Notes: generated by a model not told the origin, from the letters alone. 64,000 bases of DNA from Kitasatospora terrestris (GCF_039542905.1 NZ_BAABIS010000001.1:186001-250000), one strand, 5' to 3'; counted from the first letter of the stretch, positions 53,358-62,721 are shown. Numbers and translations: made by a program.

Positions 53358-56225
53358 CTATCCGGCCGGGTGGTGGCGGAGGGCGGCGAGTTTGGTGCGG
53401 AGGCGGTCGGCGTCGGGGTGGTCGAGTTCGGCGTGGATGACGAGGGCGGCGCGCCAGTGGTCGGTGGCTGACCGGTGGTCGCCGGTGGCGTGGTGGATGT
53501 CGCCCAGCTCGGCGAGGGCGAGGGCTTCCTGCGGGCGGGCGCCGAGTTCGCGGTGGAGGGCGAGGGCCTCGCGGTAGTGGGTCAGGGCGGGCTGGGCGTC
53601 ACCGGTCTGCCAGTGGGCGTGGCCGAGGCTGGCGAGGGTGCAGGCTTCGCTGTAGCGGTCGCCGCTCTCGCGCAGGAGGGCGAGGGCCTCGCGGCAGTCG
53701 GCGATGGCCTGCCGGTGGTTGCCGAGCAGGGTCTGGTACCAGCCGACGGCGTTCAGCAGGCGTGCCTGGCCGGGCAGGTGGCCGGCGGTGCGGTGGAGGT
53801 CGAGGGCGTGCTGGGCGTGGTGGAGGGCCTCGGCGTGTTCGGCGCGCTGTTCGTGCCAGAGCGCCAGGCTGTGCAGGACAGCCGCCTGGCCGCTCGGGTT
53901 GTGGAGTTCCCGTTCCAGCGCGAGGGCCCGGTGGAGGTGGGTGTGGGCGGCGTCGAGGTCGCCGAGTCCGCGGCAGGCCTGGCCGAGGTGGCGGTGGACG
54001 AGTGCTTCGGCGCGCGGGTCGCCGAGTCGGCGGGTTGCTTCGAGGGCGCCGAGCTGGCCGGCCCGCAGGTCGTGTCGCAGGCCCCGCCGGGAGAGGTAGG
54101 TGAGGACGGCCCAGGGCAGTTGCCAGGCGTGGGTGTCGAAGCCGGCGGCGGCAGCGGCCGGGCCGAGGGCGAGCAGGACGCGGCGTTCGGCGTCGTACCA
54201 GGCCATGGCCCGGTCGACGGTGTCGATCCGGTCGGGTGCCGCGCCGGGGCGGGGTGCGGTGAGGGTGATGGGGTCGCGGGCGGGGCTGAGCAGGCGTTCG
54301 GCCGCGTACGCGGTGTGCAGGTAGTGGTCGAGCATCCGCTCGGTGGCGGCGCGGCGCCGGTCCTCGTCGTCGAGTTCGCGGGCGAGGTCGCCGGCGTAGG
54401 CGCGCAGCAGGTCGTGGAAGTGGTGGCGGCGGGGTGCGTGTTCGGCGAGCAGGTGGGCGGTGGCGAGTTCCTCGAGGGCGGTGCGGGCCCGGCCGGTGGA
54501 GAGGTCGGCGATGCGGGCGGCGGCGGTCTCCGAGACGTCGGGACCGGGGTGGACGCTGAGCAGCCGGAACAGGCGCGCGGCGGGTTCGCCGAGTTGCTCG
54601 TACGACCAGGAGAAGACCGTCCGGACGTCGCTGCTGGTGTCGCCGGCGTTCAGTGCGGGCAGCCGGTGCTGGACGTCGCCGAGCCGGTCGACCATGTCGG
54701 CGATGCGCAGCGCGGGGTTCATGGCGAGGCGGGCGGCGGCGACGCCGAGGGCGAGGGGCAGCCGGGCGCAGGTCCCGATCAGTTCGGCGACCGCGTCCGG
54801 TTCGGCGGCGACGGTCTCGGCGCCGAGCCGGCGGGTGAGCAGTTCGGTCGCCTCGGGGACGGTGAGCACGTCCAGGGTGAGGGGTTGGGCGCCTTCGACG
54901 GCGACCAGGCTGGTGAGCGCGGAGCGGCTGGTGACCAGGACCAGGCAGCCGGTGCTGCCGGGCAGCAGGGGGCGTACCTGTTCGGCGTCGCGGGCGTTGT
55001 CCAGGACGACGAGCAGTCGGCGGCCGGCCACCAGGCTGCGGTAGAGCGCGGTCTGGGCCTCCAGGGTCGCGGGGACGCGTCCGGGCGCGGTGCCGAGGGC
55101 GTCGAGGAAGCCGCGGACGGCCTGTTCGGCGGGCATCGGCTGCCCGGTGGGGTCGAAGCCGCGGAGGTTCACGTACAGCTGGCCGTCGGGGAAGCGGTCG
55201 GCGACCTGGTGGGCCCAGTGCAGGGCGAGGGTGGTCTTGCCGACGCCCGCGGTGCCGGAGATGGTGGTGATCCCGGCCGCGCCGGGATCACCCGCTTCGG
55301 CGACGCATCCGGCGAGCTGCTTGAGTTCGGGGGCGCGGCCGGCGAAGAAACGGGTGACCATCGGCAGTTGGCGCGGCACCGGCGCGTCCGGTCGGACCGG
55401 CGCGGGCGGTGGGGCCGGTGGGGCCGGGACCGGGGCCGGGGGCGCCGCGGGAAGCCGGTCGGCGGCCGCGGCGAGGGCCTCGACGGTGGAGTCCAGGATC
55501 CGCTGGTGCAGTTGCTGGAGGGCGGGCGAGGGTTCGATGCCGAGTTCGGTGGCGAGTTCGCGGCGCAGGTCGCGGTAGACCTCCAGCGCGTCGGCCTGGC
55601 GCCCGGCGCCGTACAGCGCCCGCATCAGCTGGCCGTGCAGCACCTCGACCCAGGGGTGCTCGCGGACGACCGGACCGAGTTCGGCGATCGCCGTGCTGTA
55701 TTCGCCGAGCCGCAGCCGCGCCTCGGCCAGCCCTTCCACGGCCTGCAGCCGGGCCTCGCGCAGCCGGCCGACGCCGGCGGTCTCCGCGCCGGAGCCGGGC
55801 AGGTCGCCGAGCGGTTCGCCGCGCCAGAGCGCGAGCGCGTCGGAGAGGCTCTCGGCGGCGTCGGCCCAGCGGCCTTCGGCCCGCGCCTGCCGGCCCAGCC
55901 GGCAGTGCTCGGTGAACTCGTCGAGGTCGAGCCGGCCCGGTGGCACGGCGATGAGGTAGCCGTCGTGGACCCGCTGGACGAGCTCGGGGTCGGCCCCGGC
56001 CGCGCCGAGGGTGCGGCGCAGCCGCATCACGTGGTTGTGCAGTGACGCCGTGGCGGTGGCGGGCGGGCTGCCGCCCCACAGCGCGGCGACCAGGTGGTGC
56101 GCGGGCACCGGGCGGTTGGCGTTCAGCAGCAGGGTGGCCAGCAGGCCCCGGGCCATGGGCGCGCGGAGCGGGACCGGCACTCCGTCGCGGGAGACCGCGA
56201 CCGTTCCGAGTATCGCGAACCTCAT
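53358..56225 (-). CDS. SARP/AfsR-family regulator with NB-ARC and TPRs
   Basis: 955 residues. Residues 1-95 are an OmpR-like winged HTH (MRFAILGTVAV, 'SLHNHVMRLRRTLG'), 95-245 the bacterial transcriptional activation domain, P-loop GTAGVGKTT at 324-332, then the NB-ARC module (LLVVLDNARD, CLVLVTSRS, CARLPLALGVAAARL), and TPR repeats from about 720 (repeated 'ALAL-RELG'-like units). Activates secondary-metabolite or developmental genes in streptomycetes after a signal; no biosynthetic cluster is here. Start at ATG 56225. Confidence 0.94.
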   Translation of the reverse strand: MRFAILGTVAVSRDGVPVPLRAPMARGLLATLLLNANRPVPAHHLVAALWGGSPPATATASLHNHVMRLRRTLGAAGADPELVQRVHDGYLIAVPPGRLDLDEFTEHCRLGRQARAEGRWADAAESLSDALALWRGEPLGDLPGSGAETAGVGRLREARLQAVEGLAEARLRLGEYSTAIAELGPVVREHPWVEVLHGQLMRALYGAGRQADALEVYRDLRRELATELGIEPSPALQQLHQRILDSTVEALAAAADRLPAAPPAPVPAPPAPPPAPVRPDAPVPRQLPMVTRFFAGRAPELKQLAGCVAEAGDPGAAGITTISGTAGVGKTTLALHWAHQVADRFPDGQLYVNLRGFDPTGQPMPAEQAVRGFLDALGTAPGRVPATLEAQTALYRSLVAGRRLLVVLDNARDAEQVRPLLPGSTGCLVLVTSRSALTSLVAVEGAQPLTLDVLTVPEATELLTRRLGAETVAAEPDAVAELIGTCARLPLALGVAAARLAMNPALRIADMVDRLGDVQHRLPALNAGDTSSDVRTVFSWSYEQLGEPAARLFRLLSVHPGPDVSETAAARIADLSTGRARTALEELATAHLLAEHAPRRHHFHDLLRAYAGDLARELDDEDRRRAATERMLDHYLHTAYAAERLLSPARDPITLTAPRPGAAPDRIDTVDRAMAWYDAERRVLLALGPAAAAAGFDTHAWQLPWAVLTYLSRRGLRHDLRAGQLGALEATRRLGDPRAEALVHRHLGQACRGLGDLDAAHTHLHRALALERELHNPSGQAAVLHSLALWHEQRAEHAEALHHAQHALDLHRTAGHLPGQARLLNAVGWYQTLLGNHRQAIADCREALALLRESGDRYSEACTLASLGHAHWQTGDAQPALTHYREALALHRELGARPQEALALAELGDIHHATGDHRSATDHWRAALVIHAELDHPDADRLRTKLAALRHHPAG

Positions 56226-56709
56226 CCCCGCTCCCCCACCGTAGTTCCCCTGGTCAGCGGCATCGTATCGGCACGGTGGCGCGCACATGACCGGGCGGCG
56301 GCTCCCGGCCGGGGACGGTCGACGCGGGGTGGCGACGGCCCGGGGCGCGGGCCACCGCCGCGAGCGGGGCTCGGCGGCCGACGCGTCCGGTCGGTCGGTC
56401 GGTCGATTGGTCGGTTGGTCGGTCGGGGTGTCGATGGCGCCCCCGCGTCCTACGCGTCGCCGTTGCGGCCGGCGAGGGTCCAGATGGTGTCGGCCCGACC
56501 GCCCCGGCCCCAGGTGTCACGCCGGTCCCCGCTGTCGCTCCGCACGCCCTACCCCCACCGCACTTGATGACCACCACATGCCAAAGGCCCTGTCGGTGTC
56601 CAGAATCCCCGAGCGGTGATCACGGGACTATCCGCTTCGCGAACGGGTCACCGCACATTTGTGGATAGCCGGCGACGCCCGACGGGTGGTAGGCCCCGGC
56701 GGGAACCCG
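56226..56709. other. Intergenic stretch without recognised gene
   Basis: 484 bp upstream of the SARP gene. Contains a GGTC tandem repeat (56389-56426) and GC-rich sequence. The region near 56550-56660 has lower GC ('TTGATGACCACCACATG') and might hold a promoter. Small frames here look like chance. Confidence 0.5.
56389..56426. repeat. GGTC tetranucleotide tandem repeat
   Basis: About nine imperfect copies of GGTC (with ATT and GTT interruptions), 5' of the SARP gene. Simple repeat prone to slippage. Confidence 0.75.
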
Positions 56710-56919
56710 TCACCTCTCCGCCGGTGGCTGCTGCTTCCGGTGGCGCAGCACCAGACCGGCGATGCCTCCGGCGGCCATCACCAGGGCGAACGCGATCTTC
56801 AGCCAGGCCCGGGGCCCGGACCCGAAGACGCCGTCGAAGAAGTACCAGACGGGTGCCACGACCAGGAAGACCCGGGACGCGACGGAGAAGGCCCGGGAGT
56901 CGGGTTGGCGATTGGTCAT
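56710..56919 (-). CDS. Small membrane protein
   Basis: 69 residues with a hydrophobic N-terminal segment (VASRVFLVVAPVWYFFDGVF) and a second helix (IAFALVMAAGGIAGLVL) before a basic tail. Its ATG overlaps the stop of the upstream 178-residue gene (ATGA), so the two are coupled. No family recognised. Confidence 0.65.
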   Translation of the reverse strand: MTNRQPDSRAFSVASRVFLVVAPVWYFFDGVFGSGPRAWLKIAFALVMAAGGIAGLVLRHRKQQPPAER

Positions 56920-57452
56920 ACCGATCCGTTCAGGTGTGCGGCCACCGCCGTCCGGGCCCGGGGGCCGCGGAAGCCGCCGCGGAGCGGGGCGAGGGCGGTG
57001 ACCACCGCGCGGACCCAGGCGGGGTCGCCCAGGCGTTCGGGGCGGGCGGAAGCGACGGTCTGGGCCAGCAGCTCCGAGGCGAGGCCGACGGAGTAGCGGC
57101 TGTAGCGGCGGGCGTGATGGGAGAAGTCGGCGCCCCAGTACTCGTACGGGTGCCGGAGGGTGGCGCCCACCCCGGCCGGTCCGCCACCGAACCGGCTGAA
57201 GCCGTTGAGGTTGAGGGCGAGGTCGGCGAGGACCGCCAGGGTACGGGAGTTGTCGAGGCGGGTCGGCTCGGCGGGCAGGTGCAGCTCCATGAAGCGGCGC
57301 CAGGGAACGACCTCCGTCCGGCCGCCGCCCTTCCAGGCCGCGAGGCCTTCCGGGTCCAGCGTCAGGTACTGCGCGCGGCGGGCGGTCGGGTCGCCGATCG
57401 TCCAACGGTCGCCGCTCCACTCGAGCGGCCCGAGCACGGGAGCCCCGGTCAT
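56916..57452 (-). CDS. Hypothetical protein, operon partner
   Basis: 178 residues, soluble, with 'RLDNSRTLAVLADLALNLNGFSRFGGGPAG' and 'YEYWGADFSHHARRYSRYSVGLASELL' as notable blocks. ATG 57452 with GGAGAG nine bases upstream is preferred over GTG 57458. Coupled to the small membrane protein downstream. Family unknown to me. Confidence 0.68.
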   Translation of the reverse strand: MTGAPVLGPLEWSGDRWTIGDPTARRAQYLTLDPEGLAAWKGGGRTEVVPWRRFMELHLPAEPTRLDNSRTLAVLADLALNLNGFSRFGGGPAGVGATLRHPYEYWGADFSHHARRYSRYSVGLASELLAQTVASARPERLGDPAWVRAVVTALAPLRGGFRGPRARTAVAAHLNGSV

Positions 57453-57831
57453 CCGCACCCGCTCTCCGTCCCGATCCGCCTGCTGCCTCAGGACACGCTC
57501 TCACGGAGATCGCCTGCTCAGAGGCGTGACGGATATCGATCCGGCAACGAACCAACCGGGGAGCCGGCCCGCTGCCGGGGCTTGCCGCGCGACCGCGTAC
57601 GGGCGAAGACCAAGCGCCGGCCGGGCGTTGACGCAGGCGCCGGCGGAGTCGGATGGCTCCGGGCCGTCACGGCACCCGGCCTGCACGGCAGGCGCCCTGG
57701 CGGACGCCGGACGCGGCCTGCTCGCCGCGGTGGTCCGTTCACCACGCCGGATCCGACCGACCGTGGGGGGCTGGGCCACCAGGCACACCGGGCCGTCCGT
57801 ACGGCGAGCGTCGTGTGGGACGATCACCGGC
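57453..57831. other. Divergent intergenic region, no gene seen
   Basis: 379 bp between the 178-residue gene and the DUF4265 gene. No recognisable promoter, RNA or repeat; frames here are Arg/Pro-rich and not gene-like. Confidence 0.45.
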
Positions 57832-58293
57832 ATGTCGCTCGAACCCCAGCCGCCGACCCACGCCCATGTACGGCTTCTGGCCGGCCACAGCGAGGGGAGG
57901 CCGGTGTTCGAGGTGTTGCCGGCGCTCCTCCTGGCGTCCGGCGTGTTCGAGCTCGCCGGGAGCCCCGGTCTGGTGCTCGGGTGTGCGGCCGGCGACGTGC
58001 TTCGCGTCGGCGACGACGGACGGTTCGAGCTTGTCGAACCGGGGCCGAACCTGTGCGTCCAGGCAGCTCGGAGCGGCGACCTCACTGCCGAGGAGTTCAC
58101 CGAACTGCGGCGCGCGATCGGTGGGCTCGGCGGTGTTGCCGAGGCGCCCGGGGACCTGCGCTTCGCGGTCGTCACGGTCGGCCGCGCGGTCGGCGTGCCG
58201 GCGATCGCGCGGGTCATGGACCGGTGGGCTGCGGGTGTCGACGGCGTCGACTGGTGGTTCGGCAACGGGGACCAGGCCGACGCCGCCCGCTGA
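57832..58293 (+). CDS. DUF4265 domain protein
   Basis: 153 residues. 'VFEVLPALLLASGVFELAGSPGLVLGCAAGDVLRV' and 'RFAVVTVGRAVGVPAIARVMDRWAAGVDGVDWWFGN' are the DUF4265 core. A small protein common in actinobacteria, function unknown. ATG 57832. Converges with a possible pseudogene on the other strand. Confidence 0.85.
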   Translation: MSLEPQPPTHAHVRLLAGHSEGRPVFEVLPALLLASGVFELAGSPGLVLGCAAGDVLRVGDDGRFELVEPGPNLCVQAARSGDLTAEEFTELRRAIGGLGGVAEAPGDLRFAVVTVGRAVGVPAIARVMDRWAAGVDGVDWWFGNGDQADAAR

Positions 58294-58299
58294 TCTCGC

Positions 58300-58565
58300 T
58301 GCTCCGTTCCTCCGTCGCAGGTCCCCGCGCCGTTGGATCGCTGCTGGATCGTCCGCCGGGCCGGGCGGAGGGGGAGCTCACGCAGGACGGGAGCCGTGAC
58401 GGCGAAGAGGGCGGCGGCATCGGGGCCGTAGCCGTAGAGCACGGCCTCGCCCCCGCCGAACTCGCATCCGTCGAACTCATGTCCGCCGAACTCGCCGACT
58501 CCGGCCTGTTCGACCGGTTCCGTCAGCAGCGTCAGGGCGGCACGGACGGTCGTCCTGTCGTCCAT
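58300..58565 (-). pseudogene. Hypothetical protein with probable frameshift
   Basis: ATG 58565 begins a good reading (MDDRTTVRAALTLLTEP, then EAVLYGYGPDAAALFAVTAPVL), similar to a small streptomycete hypothetical family. After about 70 residues the frame turns to low-complexity text, while another frame reads ADDPAAIQRRGDL, as the family end should. A short deletion or shift near 58356 is likely. A triple GEF/HEF/CEF-type repeat lies at residues 24-40. Confidence 0.4.
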
Positions 58566-58852
58566 CCGTGAAAAGTCTCGTCCGGGGCCGGCATCGCGTC
58601 GCCAGGACCACTGCGCGCCGAGCGCCCCCGCGCCAACCCCGTTGGGCGGCAGGGCAGATGACCGGAGTCTCTGCCGCGCAATCCGGCCGGGGAGAGGGCG
58701 GAACTCGACCTGGTGGGCGGTTCTGGGGTGGGTCTGGACACCAACTCGCCGTCCGGCGCGACCGCGTGCGGAGGCGAAATTGCGAACTCCGAATTACCGT
58801 GAAAGCGAAAACGGCTCAAATCGTTATCAAAACCCACCAAGGAGACGTCACC

Positions 58853-59578
58853 ATGAACAAGGGCCAGCTCGTCGAAGCAGTCGCAGGCCAACTCGGCAGC
58901 CGGGCAGCGGCAGAGGACGCCGTCGACGCGGTCCTCGACGTGATGGTGCGTGCCGTGGTCGCCGGCGAGCGCGTGTCGGTCACCGGCTTCGGCACCCTGG
59001 AGTCCGTCCAGCGGTCCGCCCGCTACGCCCGCAACCCGCAGACCGGCGAGCGCGTTCGGGTGAAGAAGACCACCACCCCCCGCTTCCGCCCCGGCCAGGG
59101 GTTCAAGGACCTGGTCTCCGGCGCGAAGAAGCTCCCCAAGCAGGGGCCGTCCATCATGAAGGCCCCCAAGGGCTCGCTGACCCCCGGCGGTACGACCGCC
59201 ACGACCACCAAGCGCGCAGCGGCCAAGCGCACGACCGCGGCGACCGCCGCGGCCCCGGCGAAGAAGGCCGCCGCCAAGAAGGCGGCACCGACCAAGGCGG
59301 CCGCGGCCAAGAAGACGACGGCGGCCGGGACCACCGTCAAGAAGACCACCGCCAAGCGCACCACCACGGCGGTCGCACCGGCGACGGCCAAGAAGGCGAC
59401 GCCGGCCAAGAAGACCACCACCGCCAAGGCCGCCGTGAAGAAGACGGCCACCACCAGGAAGTCGAGCGCCGCCAAGCCTGCCACCGCCGCGAAGAAGACC
59501 ACCGCGCCGGCGCGGAAGACCGCGGCCACCGCCAAGAAGACGACCACCGCCAAGCGGGCCACCCGCGCGGCCCGCTGA
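58853..59578 (+). CDS. HupS-like HU protein with Lys-rich tail
   Basis: 241 residues. HU fold 1-95 (MNKGQLVEAVAGQLG, VTGFGTLESVQRSARYARNPQTGERV) followed by a 130-residue tail of Lys, Ala and Thr made of KKTT- and AAKK-like repeats, like eukaryotic linker histone. Such HupS proteins compact the nucleoid in spores. An AT-rich leader (58777-58830) suggests the promoter. AAGGAG lies before ATG 58853. Confidence 0.94.
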   Translation: MNKGQLVEAVAGQLGSRAAAEDAVDAVLDVMVRAVVAGERVSVTGFGTLESVQRSARYARNPQTGERVRVKKTTTPRFRPGQGFKDLVSGAKKLPKQGPSIMKAPKGSLTPGGTTATTTKRAAAKRTTAATAAAPAKKAAAKKAAPTKAAAAKKTTAAGTTVKKTTAKRTTTAVAPATAKKATPAKKTTTAKAAVKKTATTRKSSAAKPATAAKKTTAPARKTAATAKKTTTAKRATRAAR

Positions 59579-59631
59579 CCGCCCGCACCGCCGACCGGGC
59601 GCAGCCCCTCCGCGCGGGGGGCGGCGTCCGG

Positions 59632-59812
59632 TCAGCCGGTCCCGGTCGCAGTGCCCACGGGTTCGCGCCCGGTCCTGGGGGCGCCCACGGGCGCGGCTTC
59701 GTGGAGCGCGTCCAGCAGGGCGAGCCGCTGCTCGGTCAAGCTGCCGTCGGATCGCAGTCCGTCCTGGTTGCGCAGCCAGGCGCCGGTGCCCCGGCCTCGT
59801 CCGCAGCACCGT
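59632..59812 (-). pseudogene. Remnant of a helicase-associated (HA) domain
   Basis: In one minus-strand frame the text GAWLRNQDGLRSDGSLTEQ then RLALLDALHEAAP fits the HA-domain pattern (W-L--Q, G-L---R--LLDAL) of large streptomycete helicases. It has no start codon, no upstream domain, and ends at 59632. It looks like a C-terminal scrap of a lost gene. Confidence 0.4.
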
Positions 59813-59997
59813 GAGCACGCGGGCCCTGTACGGCAACGAGAGGCTCCGACCGGCGTTTCCCGCGCTCCGGCCCGGCCGCGCGGGGGTCGCGGGCGCCGAC
59901 CTCGGGGCGTGGGGTGCGGCGGCCGTCCGCCGGTGCAGCGTGCGCGACCGGTCGCTGCACGACCGACCTCCTCCCCTCACGGGAACGGCCGGGATGG

Positions 59998-60405
59998 TCA
60001 GCGCAGCCGGCTGGACGCGTGCAGCATGTCGAACACCATCCGGTCCACCGGCGACACCCGCGCGCGGTCGGCGTGACCGAACCAGTCCAGCTCCGCGATC
60101 TCGTTCGCGGGGACCAGCGGACCGGTGTGCTCGGCCGTGTAGCAGATCATCCGGAACTCGGCGCGGCCGTCGGACTCCCGCCGCGTCTCGAAGGTGCCGA
60201 CGTGCACCATCGTGGCCGTGTCGATCCGGGCCCGCAGCTCCTCGTCGATCTCACGCGCCAGGGTCTCGGCGTCGGACTCCCCCGCCTCCCGCTTCCCGCC
60301 GGGGAAGTAGAAGACGTCCAGACCGTGGCAGCGCGTCACGAGGACCCGGCCGCCGCGCATCAGGACCCACGCCACCTTCTCGGGCACGACCTCGCGCTTC
60401 TCCAT
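59998..60405 (-). CDS. Nudix hydrolase
   Basis: 135 residues. Nudix box complete: GGKREAGESDAETLAREIDEEL matches G-x5-E-x7-RE-x2-EE. Hydrolyses a nucleoside diphosphate linked to another group; substrate open. Start ATG 60405; its CATG overlaps a start on the other strand. Confidence 0.92.
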   Translation of the reverse strand: MEKREVVPEKVAWVLMRGGRVLVTRCHGLDVFYFPGGKREAGESDAETLAREIDEELRARIDTATMVHVGTFETRRESDGRAEFRMICYTAEHTGPLVPANEIAELDWFGHADRARVSPVDRMVFDMLHASSRLR

Positions 60406-60739
60406 GCCCGGCCCCTTACCCATCCCCACCGGCACCGGAACGACCCCCGCCCGCAGGTCAGGCACCCGTGGCGCCGTCCCCTCGCCACCGGGCGGCGAGG
60501 CGCTGCCAGACGGACGGACGGGGGCGGAGCACGTCCGCGCGTACGGGTCCGTTGCGATCACCGATGAAGGGCCCGCCACGGTCTTCGCCGGCGACCGCGG
60601 CGGCCGTCTGTTCACCGTGACCGGCTCAGGGCGCGGGTGGATGTCGACCGCGGCTTCCTGGTCCGACCGGTTCGACCTGGCCACCGACCCGCAGGAGTTC
60701 TTCGAGGGGATCTCCCGGCAGGCCACCGACCAGCTGTGA
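60404..60739 (+). CDS. Hypothetical protein, possibly truncated
   Basis: 111 residues. The first 40 residues are low-complexity, but the C-terminal half ('TVFAGDRGGRLFTVTGSGRGWMSTAASWSDRFD', 'PQEFFEGISRQATDQL') is gene-like and resembles the end of a larger streptomycete hypothetical family. The start and completeness are uncertain. Confidence 0.45.
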   Translation: MPGPLPIPTGTGTTPARRSGTRGAVPSPPGGEALPDGRTGAEHVRAYGSVAITDEGPATVFAGDRGGRLFTVTGSGRGWMSTAASWSDRFDLATDPQEFFEGISRQATDQL

Positions 60740-60757
60740 GCCGGGTGTGAGTGGGGG

Positions 60758-61486
60758 TCAGAGCTGCTCGAAGTGGAAGGAGCGGATGAAGCAGTCGCGT
60801 GGTTGGCCGAGCGCGAAGAGGACGCAGTCGAGGACGGACTGGGCGGTCAGCGGGTCCTTCGCGGTGCGGGAGGCCTCGTCCCAGGCGGGGTGGAGCGGGT
60901 CGCCGTCGGTGAAGTCGGGCGGGTAGAGGGAGATGACGCGGATGCCTTCGGGGCGGAGCCGGTGGGAGAGGATGTCGGCGAATCCGGCCTGGGCGGCTTT
61001 GGCCGCGTAGAAGGCGGGGTGCGCCTGGGACCGGTGGTCCCGGGGCTCCGCGGCCGAGGAGACCAGGTTGACCACGTCGGCGCCCCCGGACGTGCGCAGC
61101 AGCGGCAGGAAGTGCTTGACCGCCAGCAGGGTGCCGGTGGCGCCGGAGGCGACGGTGTCGGTGATCGCTTCGTCGTCGGCGTCCCACAGGTCGGGGCCCG
61201 CGAGGTAGCGGGCGCCGTTGTTGACGAGCACGTCGACCCGGTCGGTGCGGGCGGCGACGCCCTCGGCGAAGGCCCGTACGGTGGCGGGGTCGGCCAGGTC
61301 GCAGGCGAACGCGTCCGCCCGTGCGCCACTGTCGGCCGCCACCTCCTCGGCGGTCTTCAGGGCAGCGGCCACGGTGCGGGCGGAGAGGAACAGGCGCGCT
61401 CCCTTCCGTCCCGCGTGCAGCGCGAGCGCCCTGCCGAATCCGCGCCCGGCCCCGGTCACCACCACGGTCTTCCCGGCGAGGTCCAT
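60758..61486 (-). CDS. SDR-family oxidoreductase
   Basis: 242 residues. Rossmann start VVVTGAGRGFGRAL, DLADPATV for cofactor, VLVNNGARYL, then catalytic Ser (NLVSSAAEPRD), Tyr-x-x-x-Lys (FYAAKAA) and the 'PPDFTDGDP' segment. Complete triad; uses NAD(P)H. Divergent from the DUF1877 gene. Confidence 0.92.
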   Translation of the reverse strand: MDLAGKTVVVTGAGRGFGRALALHAGRKGARLFLSARTVAAALKTAEEVAADSGARADAFACDLADPATVRAFAEGVAARTDRVDVLVNNGARYLAGPDLWDADDEAITDTVASGATGTLLAVKHFLPLLRTSGGADVVNLVSSAAEPRDHRSQAHPAFYAAKAAQAGFADILSHRLRPEGIRVISLYPPDFTDGDPLHPAWDEASRTAKDPLTAQSVLDCVLFALGQPRDCFIRSFHFEQL

Positions 61487-61553
61487 GCGCGCAGCTCCTT
61501 CGACGTTCCCGTGCCGATCATGTGTTGATCATTGAGAGCGTACGGTGGGCGGC

Positions 61554-62042
61554 ATGACCCTGGGAGTGCATTTCGCCATCGATGCGACGACCGCCGGCCG
61601 CCTGCTCGCGGCCGCCGACGACGGGCAGGTCGTCGCGCTGGTCGAGGAGATCGAGGAGGAGGCGGTCGGTGTCGGACACTGCGACACCGACAAGGCGTGG
61701 GACGCGATCCACCGCAGTCTGACCGACGGCTGCCTCGGCTTCGAGAACGGCAGCTACCCGCTGAACGCCGCGGTCCTGGGCGGGGTCCCGCTCCACGAGG
61801 GGGACGACTGGATCGTCTGCCTGCTCACCCCGGATCAGGTGCGCGACGTCGCCGACGCCGTGGCCGGGGTCGGCCGCGAGGCGCTGAGGGCGGGCTACGA
61901 CCAGATCGACGTCGAGGACTACGGTCCGGAGTTCGGCGACGAGGACTTCGCCTACACCTGGGCGAACTTCACCGACCTGGTGGTCTTCTTCCGGGAGGCG
62001 GCGGACGCGGGCAGCCACGTGGTCTTCACGGTCGCCCAGTAG
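61554..62042 (+). CDS. DUF1877 family protein
   Basis: 162 residues. 'GVHFAIDATTAGRLLAA' and 'HCDTDKAWDAIHRSLTDG' with 'YPLNAAVLGGVPLHEGDDWIVCLLTP' are DUF1877 signatures (YfbM-like). Function unknown, found near toxin and immunity genes in some genomes, none here. ATG 61554 preferred. Confidence 0.87.
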   Translation: MTLGVHFAIDATTAGRLLAAADDGQVVALVEEIEEEAVGVGHCDTDKAWDAIHRSLTDGCLGFENGSYPLNAAVLGGVPLHEGDDWIVCLLTPDQVRDVADAVAGVGREALRAGYDQIDVEDYGPEFGDEDFAYTWANFTDLVVFFREAADAGSHVVFTVAQ

Positions 62043-62349
62043 CGGCTCCCTCGGCCGTCACGTGGACGGCCTCCATCACGACGGCTCCGGTGCCGGCCAT
62101 CACGTGGTGGAGGGCCCCGCCCGCCAGGACGAGGGCGCCGAAGAGGATCCAGCCTCCCGTGCCGCTGACCGCCCGGACCACCGAGGTACCCGTCACCGGG
62201 TCCCGGTCGTCTCCGCCCGGCGAGCGCACGAGTTCCCTGGCGATGCGCCCGACCCCGACCACGGCGTGGGCCGCTCCGGCCAGTGCCATGCCGGCGACTC
62301 CGATCCCGAACCAGCCCGCTCGACCGATCTCGTCCACGGTTCTCACCAT
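62026..62349 (-). CDS. Small membrane protein, hypothetical
   Basis: 107 residues: a helix 'WFGIGVAGMALAGAAHAVVGVG', a polar loop with 'SPGGDDRDPVTGTSVVRA', a second helix 'GGWILFGALVLAGGALHHVMAG'. Overlaps the end of the DUF1877 gene by 17 bp on the other strand. No family recognised. Confidence 0.65.
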   Translation of the reverse strand: MVRTVDEIGRAGWFGIGVAGMALAGAAHAVVGVGRIARELVRSPGGDDRDPVTGTSVVRAVSGTGGWILFGALVLAGGALHHVMAGTGAVVMEAVHVTAEGAATGRP

Positions 62350-62702
62350 CCTTCGGCCGGCGATGCGCGGCGGGAGCGCGCCTCGCGCGCCTCGATGGTC
62401 CCGCCGCCGCCGGCCGACCCACCAGAGCCGACCGGTCCCCCTCGCCTGGGCCGACCGGCCCCCTGCGGATCCGATCGGGTGTCAGCCCTGCCAGGAGCCG
62501 CCGATCTCGCGGCGGGCCCGGTGCGGGCGGTGTAAGGGCACCCCCTGCGTGCAGGGGTGTCGGGCGCCCCGGCCGGCGAGGTCCGTGACTGCGGAACGAG
62601 GCGCAGGGGTCGTGCGTTCGTCCATGGAATCCCCCAGAGTGACGGGCACTTGACGCCTCGGAGACTGCGCTCCGGGGCGTCCGGCGCTCACTTCCAACGA
62701 AT

Positions 62703-62721
62703 ACGAGTCGCGACGTCTCGT
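62703..62721. promoter_or_regulatory. Palindromic operator, copy 1
   Basis: ACGAGTCGCGACGTCTCGT, a 19-bp imperfect palindrome with ACGA/TCGT ends, 77 bp before the TetR start codon. Shares 14 of 19 positions with copy 2. Confidence 0.55.

Noticed and set aside
53358..56225. SARP gene as a sign of an antibiotic gene cluster
   Set aside because: No PKS, NRPS, terpene or tailoring genes lie within this window; neighbours are unrelated.
56389..56426. Short GGTC repeats as possible CRISPR-like or origin element
   Set aside because: Only four-base units without unique spacers, no cas genes and no DnaA-box cluster.
62482..62625. 47-codon minus-strand ORF before the TetR gene
   Set aside because: Weak ribosome site, Arg/Pro-rich product and a hairpin inside; not separable from chance.
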